From the NCBI GenBank assembly GCA_903911085.1, contig CAIWCC010000250.1:1-64000 (forward strand): a DNA stretch of 64,000 bases, given 5' to 3'. Each line of letters begins with the position of its first letter. The stretch's first letter is position 1. This document shows, in pieces, positions 57,901 to 64,000 of this stretch. The notes under the pieces are model-generated. The model ran no database searches and had not been told where the DNA came from. It was given only the letters and a program-made list of their open reading frames with translations. The position numbers and the translations under genes are program-made. This DNA comes from an uncultured Bacteroidales bacterium (GTDB taxonomy: Bacteria > Bacteroidota > Bacteroidia > Bacteroidales > Paludibacteraceae).

Positions 57901-58174
57901 TTGTATTATATATCCAAAAATATATACCGCCCGAACTATTTGTTGAAGCTGTTGATAAACCAGCTGGGGTGCTGACCGTTACTTTCGAACCGGCATTCCA
58001 CGTCCAACACAACGATTTAGTTCCGAGTTTATATTTAATTGTAGAAGACTGCAATGTACCCAACGTAGTTGACCAGTTTGTTGGCACCAAACCATCCTCG
58101 AATGAATAAATTTGAGCTTTTAATGAAATTGAACTGACAATTATTGAGAATAAAAATAGTACGAGTTTTTTCAT
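54977..58174 (-). CDS. Chondroitin ABC lyase-like protein (PL8 type) with T9SS domain, first gene of the lyase operon
   Basis: This 1065-residue protein has a signal peptide (1-20), an N-terminal jelly-roll (22-165), an alpha/alpha toroid (about 190-580), a beta-sandwich (about 590-985) and a T9SS domain (about 1000-1065, ending NQKILVK). Candidate catalytic residues are H446/H447 in GYHH, Y456 in AYYPEAL, R508 in SGRFPTG and E623 in IWDFEG. ETTLFQQ and INHGYAP match conserved beta-sandwich segments of chondroitin ABC lyases. It leads a six-gene run (to 41049) with gaps of 1 to 66 bases, all behind operator site 3. Confidence 0.89.
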   Translation of the reverse strand: MKKLVLFLFSIIVSSISLKAQIYSFEDGLVPTNWSTTLGTLQSSTIKYKLGTKSLCWTWNAGSKVTVSTPAGLSTASTNSSGGIYFWIYNTTPSTSTLIFSFLNSSNQVKCHLDFNLNFKGWRCITTAFVADLKHDKSALTHMTVQAPTTGIGTIYFDDIEFITSVMWDRMSDAQYSLGTSNSLTLVDYWAVRKNGNFGVVPTATTTQIAAADTIIKRLDNWYVSTNKYPLASESISRKSGLNGQINYALTHNTGDLNLSVGTDGTVTGVGLYPDYADENIDGITIRKFSNVETGSMLPLAFDYRLNKTALSKTRWLNQIDWFFDQGWADGSALGTLRFEKLRSAGYFHSLFMMRNELGVTRLDRELNNLNWAGLWGNANMPFLVPGENADQIRSMCIAKLDYALLQPDANKRVAALTAVKGYFDNAFSIAPGFAETFKPDFSGYHHLGIYLSAYYPEALYSACWVYYLLHDTPYALSDSVYSILKNCLLNFRIIASEYDVPVSCSGRFPTGTTRLDDILPAFAYLALSKSTPDNELMAAFSRLWKPTVSPLKDFISRSATDICYQSSLGEIELCLQAASLKVTAENAPKTTLYLPYSGLMINRSTNHHISLKGFSKYIWDFEGDATNNPYGKYLSYGQLEYTDLITGRSNNNYDNINWDWNRIPGTTTKYLPLSKLTYTAFNLYRNFSNDPFLGGVSLNDSTSLFSMKLHDNAFDQSLYANKSVFNFGNVLVCVGSNINCNDNAVRTETTLFQQVVNAGEFIKVNGNNVTTNQSNLTQPIIQDNIGNRFIVRTGTVDVSNANGIYNAVINHGYAPTNQTYTYYMLLQSNSIQEAKYSNSATCPVSILRQDNMAHIVRKTDENVWGYAIFNSTLQMNDSWIKQVNTPSLIMFKVFDSSTFQLSVSDPDMHRASGTDTDALTDAIVNTATSSFNYEIILNGLFKLDSTNTAVTATISGNTTKLALTAIDGKSYSIGLKSVSTGVDSLDSNKSLQMSGSGTINNYIITSKDNKNVNITVNSLDGKIAKSLHDVSTPYSLDINGFKNGIFIVSINNSSDVLNQKILVK

Positions 58175-58487
58175 TTAATTGTGATTTTTCTTTTAACACA
58201 CTTTTAAGAGTCTATATTACTTGAGTTTCTAAAGATTCTTATTTGTGATTAAATTGGATATGCAAAAATAGTTATGTTACTTCACAATTAATTTCGTTCT
58301 GGTTTAAAATAGTTTTATTCTCGTCTAATTTTGAATTAAATAGTAGGTTCTACCACTTTTTGTGTGGGTTGATATTTTAAAGCCAAATTACGGCTATTTT
58401 TATTTTTTTGGTCAGTGTTAAATCACACCTATACGATTCAAGTCGGAATCAATTATACTTTATTTCTTAAGAGTTGAAATTTTGAAA
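58175..58487. other. Intergenic region with the lyase-operon promoter
   Basis: These 313 bases contain operator site 3 (58263-58328) and otherwise AT-rich DNA without coding similarity. No clear terminator for the heparinase II gene was found, so read-through into the lyase operon is possible. Confidence 0.5.
58263..58328 (-). promoter_or_regulatory. Operator site 3 and -7 element (upstream of the lyase operon)
   Basis: CAAAAATA at 58263-58270 is an exact minus-strand TATTTTTG. The direct repeat starts at 58292, again 33 bases from the preceding TATG, with units TTTC-N6-GTTTAA and TTTT-N6-GTCTAA at a 21-bp period. The second unit is weaker than at sites 1 and 2. The -7 element ends about 90 bases upstream of the start codon at 58174. 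Confidence 0.75.
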
Positions 58488-60812
58488 TTATCTCAAAAAC
58501 TTGTATTCCCCAGCCGTTCCTTCAAAGTAGAGAACTCCATCATCACTTCTAACAACAACTGCCGGTTGTAGAACCTTGCCATCTTTTAGAATTCGCCAAT
58601 TACCTGTCAAAAGGTCTGTTAATACAAACTTAAAGTTGCCATTCCCTTTTACTGAAATTCCAAAGGTTCGATCAATAATCCTAAAATCTTTGCTAAAAGT
58701 GATAATTCTATCAGCAATTTGTACACCTACAATTTTTTCAGCATCGATGCGTTGGACATCATGTAGATTTTGGGTTGAATTGTCGGAAATTTGCATCACG
58801 TTGAGATAATAATCCTCAAAAGTTGGTTTCTTTGGCGATATTTCAATTCGCCAAGCACCACGTTCATTTGCCTCATCATCACCGAGTCTGGGATCATTCG
58901 GATAATTGGTTCCAAACACCCAGAATTCTTTGCCTTTCCCCCCAACAGAAGTAATTTCGGCATTAGTCATATTGGGTAATAAAACGGTATTTTGCAACAT
59001 TCCGTTATCACCGTTTAGGGTTCTTTTAATGGTAATTTTGTTGCCTGAAATTTCGGGTTCTTCAATACTATGTAATAACCAAAATTTCTTAAATTCAGAA
59101 TTAGAAGATACTACTTTGTCAAACACAATTAAAGCAGCAGGTATTTTCGCATCTTTGAAGTTTAAAAATACAAATGAACGCTTAACTTCTTTTATTTTGG
59201 CAGAATAAGCATCGGTAATATCACCTTTCAGATATGAATATTCTGGTGTTTGAGCATTTGGTCCAAAACCATTTGCCAGTACTTTTCCTGTTTTGAAATT
59301 TCCGGTAAGAATATCATTCAAATCTTTTGCTTGATGCCATTCAGTTCCAGGCAATCGCTGACCTCCATCGTTGGCAACAAATTTGGATTGAAAAGCTCCA
59401 CCATATTTGGAAGAGGGAAAAATTTCGGTTGAATCGTAAATCAACAAACTATTATGAGCAATGGTACGCTTGAAAAAGTTTTTGTTATGTGGACTGTTGT
59501 AGCCTTGGTTGCCGCCCGATGAACCCTGATAAGTTCCAGCATCGATAGCCAACGGACCTTTGTAATAAATTTGAAAAGCACCAGCATCATTGTGAGCGTG
59601 ATTCACAAAATTATATTCATTTATTTTCATCTCGGCTATTACACTTTCGTCTCCCCAACCGGTACGTGCAATCATTGTTCCAAAAGGAGTTCCCGAATAA
59701 CAGCTCAATGGCAAATCATCCGTTTTTTTTGCTCCTAAATTTGTATCTCTCCAAAGAAATTCAAATAATTTAGACTGATTTTCAACTTTCCCATCCAATA
59801 TAAATTCATAATTAAGGTACTCATCTTTGTAATAACTTCCTGCGAGCATAGCAGGCAAACCATAGGTAGTTTTACGTTTTCGATTGTAATTCACGTCACC
59901 TCCGGGCATAACTTGTCCATCGGGGCGACGTTTATAAATCATATCGTATAATACAAATTGTTGCGCGGGATTATATACATTTCCTGCACCCATCCTATCG
60001 AAAATCCAAAGCGGAAATAAATCGCATGTAAACCGGATATTCAGGTACGACATTCCCTGATGATGAGCATGACCTTGATAAAACCAGTTGCGAGCAGGAA
60101 GCATTTTATCGAAAAAAACTTCGGCTGCAAGGTTATACATTTCAGGAAATTCATCATAAATGGCTATTCCTACCGACAATAAATCGCGCATAATCATAAA
60201 TTCGCTGGGATGACCAACAATTGCATCGTTTTTTACAGGCGGATAATGACACTCAAGTGTTTTTGCCTGGCCAATAAAAGCATTTACAAACCGTGTTTTT
60301 TCAGCCGGTTTTAATTGGTCGTAGCACCAATCATATACAATTGCACCGCTAACCATCAATCGCCCAATTCCACGCGAAATATCGCTTATTTGTTGAGGAT
60401 ATCTGGCTCGTTCAAGAGTGTCAATTATCATTGTGATAGCTTCACGCGCCAACTTTTTATCCTTGGTTACTAAATAATTCAATGCTTTAAGTTCTACTCT
60501 ATCCAACAGACCCTTGGGATCGGAATAATATTTTGATTCTTTCTCAGCGGGCATTTCCGATGGTTTTCTATCTTCTTGCATTTTGGTAAGATCGTCCCAA
60601 ACTTTTTTTAATGCCGGATTATTCATGCGTGCAGGCAATTCGGCAACATGTTGCAACCGCAAATAAAGTCGTGGGTGAACCTTGGGTGGAACAGGAATTG
60701 AAATACCATTTTGTTTTTTCCACACTACATCCGATTGTAGCTGCGCAAACACCTTGAATGGCATAAGAATTAAAAGTAAAAAGACTGTTTTGAAGCAATA
60801 GCTATGGCTCAT
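58488..60812 (-). CDS. hepB: Heparinase II (heparin/heparan sulfate lyase, PL21)
   Basis: This 774-residue protein matches Pedobacter heparinus heparinase II (772 residues) along its length as I recall that sequence. It has a signal peptide (1-24, FKVFAQ), an alpha/alpha domain and two beta domains. The catalytic residues of the known enzyme (H202, E205, Y257, H406) correspond to H201 and E204 in [11 protein letters not shown]256 in HHQGMSYLN and H405 in VNHAHNDAG. It cleaves both heparin and heparan sulfate by elimination. It starts 5 bases after the GH39-type gene and is surely cotranscribed with it. There is no T9SS tail, so it is periplasmic. Confidence 0.94.
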   Translation of the reverse strand: MSHSYCFKTVFLLLILMPFKVFAQLQSDVVWKKQNGISIPVPPKVHPRLYLRLQHVAELPARMNNPALKKVWDDLTKMQEDRKPSEMPAEKESKYYSDPKGLLDRVELKALNYLVTKDKKLAREAITMIIDTLERARYPQQISDISRGIGRLMVSGAIVYDWCYDQLKPAEKTRFVNAFIGQAKTLECHYPPVKNDAIVGHPSEFMIMRDLLSVGIAIYDEFPEMYNLAAEVFFDKMLPARNWFYQGHAHHQGMSYLNIRFTCDLFPLWIFDRMGAGNVYNPAQQFVLYDMIYKRRPDGQVMPGGDVNYNRKRKTTYGLPAMLAGSYYKDEYLNYEFILDGKVENQSKLFEFLWRDTNLGAKKTDDLPLSCYSGTPFGTMIARTGWGDESVIAEMKINEYNFVNHAHNDAGAFQIYYKGPLAIDAGTYQGSSGGNQGYNSPHNKNFFKRTIAHNSLLIYDSTEIFPSSKYGGAFQSKFVANDGGQRLPGTEWHQAKDLNDILTGNFKTGKVLANGFGPNAQTPEYSYLKGDITDAYSAKIKEVKRSFVFLNFKDAKIPAALIVFDKVVSSNSEFKKFWLLHSIEEPEISGNKITIKRTLNGDNGMLQNTVLLPNMTNAEITSVGGKGKEFWVFGTNYPNDPRLGDDEANERGAWRIEISPKKPTFEDYYLNVMQISDNSTQNLHDVQRIDAEKIVGVQIADRIITFSKDFRIIDRTFGISVKGNGNFKFVLTDLLTGNWRILKDGKVLQPAVVVRSDDGVLYFEGTAGEYKFLR

Positions 60813-60817
60813 TTTGT

Positions 60818-62413
60818 CTATAATTTTACTAGATTAATAAAATATACATCATTTTCGTTGAGTGGAAGCTGATAACTAAACTTTTTATCGCTTTTCACTT
60901 CCACTATATCATTTATAAAAGGAGCGCCGGAATTGATTTCATTAATAGTTTGTACTTGTTTTTTTGTCAATTGTGCTGGTCGGCCCATTTGTAGATAAGT
61001 AGTATAAGCATCATTGCTTTTATAGCCCACTTTTGTAACTTTAAGTGCATATTTACCTTCAGCTACATTTGCCAACTGATATTTCAATATGCCTTTTTCT
61101 TTTGACGGTAAATCACGGATATAATATTTCTGATTTGAAATGCTGTCACCCTGTCTTGATAGCGTAAAATCCCAAATCAATGCCTGTATATTTCCATTTG
61201 CACTTTTACAAACCCATGAAGCAGTATCTTTATTTTGAAGCTCAGTATTTCCGAGTTGATTCAAAAACTGATATGAAAAATAAGCTGGCTTTTTAATGGA
61301 TTGGTAATTAAGCAATCCAAATCCTCCGTGAAAAGGTGTGGCACGCGGACCCATTTCTTCAAAAATATCAGTAAATACCCAGTATGACATAGAGTTAGCA
61401 TAATCCTCAGTTCCTTTTAATTTGTCCAAAATAAATGCTGCCGAATGATAAGCGTCATGAACATTATCTTCTGAGGAGGGTGATGTGCTCCATTCTGTGT
61501 AATGTAATTCAAGATTCGGCATCGTTGATTTCTTAATTTTATTGTACGAACCTATTACATTTTTAGTAATCGCTTTCGTATTTTGAATCATAAACCGTTG
61601 CGTAAATCCATTATCGTCAACAAGTCCTTTAGTTACAGCATAATCGTGGGTCGACACAAAATCAATCGGACAGTTCGATTTCTGGCAATAATCAATCATT
61701 TCTGGAATCCAGCCATTGCCTGCTGTTGCAGGTCCGCCAACTCGGTATGCAGCCGAAACACTTTTTACGGCTTTTGCAGTATAATCGTACAGTTTGAAAT
61801 AATCTTCCATGCTACCCGCAAAAAAGTATTTCAGGTTGGGTTCGTTCCACACTTCAAAATACCATGTTTTTACTTCATTTTCACCATAACGTTCGGTAAA
61901 ATGCTGTGTCAGCGCTTTTATAAAGTCGTACCATTTTTCGTGTGATTTTGGTGGTGTCACATTTCCCTTCCACCAAAAGCATGTTTTATCACTGCTTGCC
62001 AACGCTTTGGGCATAAATGACAATTCCACAAAAGGTTTCACATCGATACTCAATAAGAAATCATACAGTTGGTCGATATACTGCCAGTTATAAATAGGAT
62101 TTCCGGCTTTATCTTCAAAATATACGCCCATATCATCGTGAAGCAAACCATGCATGCGGATGTATTTAAAACCGCAATCTTTTTTGGTTTTGCGTAATTG
62201 TTCCTGCCAGTCTGCTCGAAGTCCTTCGTTGGCACGTCCAGCACCAATACATTCACGCCAAGCGGTTTTCATGTCACCTTTGACAAGATTTACATCTGCT
62301 GTTACAGACCTGAAAACGGGTTCCTTTAAATTTTTCTTTTGAGCAGAAATCAATCCTGTTCCAATAAGAATTGCAAATAAAAGTGATAATCGAGTTAATT
62401 TCATGTTTTTCAT
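60818..62413 (-). CDS. GH39-type glycoside hydrolase (beta-xylosidase/alpha-L-iduronidase family)
   Basis: This 531-residue protein has a signal peptide (about 1-24, GLISAQ), a TIM barrel (about 35-385) and a C-terminal beta domain. Catalytic glutamates are visible: E191 in VWNEPN (acid/base) and E307 in LHYTEWST (nucleophile), the GH39 pattern. GH39 contains both beta-xylosidases and alpha-L-iduronidases. Next to heparinase II an iduronidase-like role on heparan or dermatan fragments is attractive, but this is inference from context. A downstream in-frame Met (62404) is a possible alternative start. The gene is followed after 5 bases by heparinase II. Confidence 0.82.
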   Translation of the reverse strand: MKNMKLTRLSLLFAILIGTGLISAQKKNLKEPVFRSVTADVNLVKGDMKTAWRECIGAGRANEGLRADWQEQLRKTKKDCGFKYIRMHGLLHDDMGVYFEDKAGNPIYNWQYIDQLYDFLLSIDVKPFVELSFMPKALASSDKTCFWWKGNVTPPKSHEKWYDFIKALTQHFTERYGENEVKTWYFEVWNEPNLKYFFAGSMEDYFKLYDYTAKAVKSVSAAYRVGGPATAGNGWIPEMIDYCQKSNCPIDFVSTHDYAVTKGLVDDNGFTQRFMIQNTKAITKNVIGSYNKIKKSTMPNLELHYTEWSTSPSSEDNVHDAYHSAAFILDKLKGTEDYANSMSYWVFTDIFEEMGPRATPFHGGFGLLNYQSIKKPAYFSYQFLNQLGNTELQNKDTASWVCKSANGNIQALIWDFTLSRQGDSISNQKYYIRDLPSKEKGILKYQLANVAEGKYALKVTKVGYKSNDAYTTYLQMGRPAQLTKKQVQTINEINSGAPFINDIVEVKSDKKFSYQLPLNENDVYFINLVKL

Positions 62414-62448
62414 AAGATTATTTTAAATTGTTATTTTCTAGTTTAAAT

Positions 62449-62661
62449 TCATAGAATTTCAGTACTGCAGATTGAACTTTTCATATAAAAATCGTAACCT
62501 ACCCGAATAATATCAGGGTCGGCTAAGTCAACTGTCAAAAGTGGGTTGGTAAAAGTTCCATCTCCATTATCGGAAGATAATAATTGAGCGGTCATTTACC
62601 CTGTTACTTTGGAGACAAACGTTACTGAAATTAATAGCAATACATAAACAATATTCTTCAT
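62449..62661 (-). pseudogene. Remnant of a GH43-type glycoside hydrolase
   Basis: On the minus strand, a signal peptide (MKNIVYVLLLISVTFVSKVTG) ends in a TAA stop and the same frame continues with QLLSSDNGDGTFTNPLLTVD and LADPDIIRVGYDFYM, then stops at 62449. The GDGTFTNP and DPDIIRVGYDFYM pieces are the N-terminal signature of GH43 enzymes, including the catalytic-base aspartate region. Only about 50 residues of a protein usually over 300 long remain. It fills the gap between the GH39 and GH63-like genes and is not functional as an enzyme. Confidence 0.8.
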
Positions 62662-62721
62662 AAATGATTTCGAATCTCTAAATATAAATCGCAAGTTCAA
62701 TAAATTATTGAAAAATTGGAG

Positions 62722-64000
62722 TTATCTAATTGGTTTAACTACTCGTGTTACAACCTTGTTTTCGGAATTGAGAACAATCTGAATCAAATTGTTTTTATCA
62801 ACATGTTGTGAAAACGAATAAATTTTCCCCATAATTGAAATATCTTTGATTTCAAATTCCTCTGTTGTAAATGGATTAAAACTAAATTTACCATTATCGT
62901 CAATCTGAATTCCTAAATAAAACTTCATGAATGGATCTATCCACGAACTGTGAAAATAATCGACATAACTCCGAAAACGAGCTCCATCAGTTGGTCGATT
63001 ATGTTCAATCACACACGGAACACTTTTATCTCCATAAGGATAATGCAAATCTGCCCATTTATTAAAGAAATCAAGCCATTTCAATTTCATATCTACTGTT
63101 CTGGATGTTAAAGCAGCAGAACCCAATGCCTCGCACATAAAACCATTGGTAAAATGCCATGTTGGACCATTCCAACAACAATCGTAGTCATGCGGTTTTT
63201 CAACTGATGATTGTGCTGGTCCGGTAATACTGTTGCCCGACCAATACATCGGGCAAGTTTTAGAAACCGACGCCAAAGGAAAATCGGACCAAAACCATGC
63301 AGGATCAAAAAACTTATCAAAACTCCTCAAAAAGCTTTTTTCGTGAACCATTCCCCACATAAATGGCATGAAACTATCGTAACACGGCGATTCCAGTGCT
63401 AATTTGTAATTTTCGGGATTTGCCGAATAAAACAAACCAAATTTTTCATCCCAATGCTTTGTTTTTATGGTAGTAAGCATTTGCTCGGCTGATTCTTTAA
63501 AATATTGAGCATCAGCTTTTTTGTTGAGAACTTTTGCCATGTTCGAAGATGCATAACTGTTGGCAATTGTAAGCATTGCTTTGTCCAACCGTACTATCGA
63601 AGTCATTTTTGTACCAAACAATTTCTTCCCTTCATAATCCTGCCGCCAATCCCATTTTTCGGGAGTAAATTCATAAAAACTTGGTTGATATTCAGCTCCG
63701 GTAGGCCAGCTGCCAGTTTGAACGGGTAAAATTGTTTTATTCTTCTTATCAATATCGCCGTTTGTAAATTGTTGAACAGAGTTATATATGCTATCTAAAA
63801 ACTGTTTGTCGGGATAGTGTAAATATAAATCCCAAGCAGATTTTGGTGTAAACTGAATGTAATTATCAAAAAGCTTTCCCTGATTTTTCCAGTTTAGTAA
63901 ATCATTTTCAGCCATTTCGGGCGATTTTGCCCATTTTGCATCACTTACATGAAGTGGAATTGATAATCCAACGGTACTTCCAAACCAACTTCCAAACGGA
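62722..64000 (-). CDS. GH63/MGH1-like (alpha/alpha)6-toroid glycoside hydrolase, C-terminal part (5' end outside window)
   Basis: The frame stays open to the right edge, so at least 425 C-terminal residues are present; the Met at 63915 is internal. Motifs such as SGNSITGP, CCWNGPTWHFTNGF, the preceding EYQPSFYEFTPEKWDWRQ and the late PTDGARFRSYVDYFHSSWIDP are typical of the helical-toroid hydrolases related to GH63 and mannosylglycerate hydrolase. It ends in a small beta domain (about 60 residues). The substrate is unknown. It is probably the upstream member of the GH39/heparinase II transcription unit, separated from it by the GH43 remnant. Confidence 0.65.
   Translation of the reverse strand, partial: PFGSWFGSTVGLSIPLHVSDAKWAKSPEMAENDLLNWKNQGKLFDNYIQFTPKSAWDLYLHYPDKQFLDSIYNSVQQFTNGDIDKKNKTILPVQTGSWPTGAEYQPSFYEFTPEKWDWRQDYEGKKLFGTKMTSIVRLDKAMLTIANSYASSNMAKVLNKKADAQYFKESAEQMLTTIKTKHWDEKFGLFYSANPENYKLALESPCYDSFMPFMWGMVHEKSFLRSFDKFFDPAWFWSDFPLASVSKTCPMYWSGNSITGPAQSSVEKPHDYDCCWNGPTWHFTNGFMCEALGSAALTSRTVDMKLKWLDFFNKWADLHYPYGDKSVPCVIEHNRPTDGARFRSYVDYFHSSWIDPFMKFYLGIQIDDNGKFSFNPFTTEEFEIKDISIMGKIYSFSQHVDKNNLIQIVLNSENKVVTRVVKPIR

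Noticed and set aside
62430-62465. TTTC and GTTTAA fragments upstream of the GH39-type gene
   Set aside because: Spacing differs from the three operator sites and the sequence overlaps the end of the GH43 remnant.

Overview
The window reads as a Bacteroidota chromosome, probably order Bacteroidales. The support is AT-rich DNA, promoters of the form TTTG-N19-TAnnTTTG, a TonB-dependent receptor behind a TPP riboswitch, type IX secretion (T9SS) C-terminal domains, a remnant of a hybrid two-component sensor, and large secreted polysaccharide-degrading proteins. No rRNA or marker protein allows a genus call. There are two tRNA genes and no complete mobile element.

Bases 1-4311 (+) hold the end of a corrinoid methyl-transfer locus: a methanol:corrinoid methyltransferase (MtaB type, 5' end outside the window), a CobW-type GTPase, a 2Fe-2S/ASKHA corrinoid activase and a MetH-activation-domain protein. 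Bases 4312-22484 are mostly housekeeping: proA, ribosomal protein L31, a TPP-riboswitch-controlled outer-membrane receptor (probably thiamin uptake), comM, a barrel-like hypothetical, pdxA, a large amidase/golvesin-domain protein, rlmN, a PpiD-like foldase, a CNNM/CorC membrane protein and two identical tRNA-Lys genes.

Bases 22485-64000 are an accessory polysaccharide-degradation region, all on the minus strand and rich in glycosaminoglycan-type enzymes. From upstream (right) to downstream (left) it holds a GH63/MGH1-like hydrolase (partial), a GH43 remnant, a GH39-type hydrolase, heparinase II (PL21), four tandem chondroitin-ABC-lyase-like proteins (PL8 type), a sulfatase-fold protein that has lost its catalytic motifs, a second heparinase II/III-fold lyase, three right-handed beta-helix proteins, a GH16 enzyme, an SGNH/SASA-type esterase, a GH29 fucosidase and a 1712-residue Fn3 protein. 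No SusC/SusD pair and no intact dedicated regulator lie in the window. Many of the proteins end in a T9SS-type C-terminal domain, so the products are probably exported through T9SS to the cell surface or medium.

Two patterns stand out. First, three promoters (in front of 28147, 40940 and 58174) share a tandem direct repeat of 21-bp period at exactly the same distance from a TAnnTTTG-like -7 element. This predicts one activator controlling the lyase operon, the beta-helix operon and the Fn3 gene. Second, one beta-helix module carrying an embedded EF-hand-like calcium loop occurs six times: three times as the body of a separate protein, once fused to a PL8 lyase, once to an esterase and once to Fn3 domains. 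The only sensor-regulator sequence seen is a broken HTCS fragment next to the tRNA-Lys genes.
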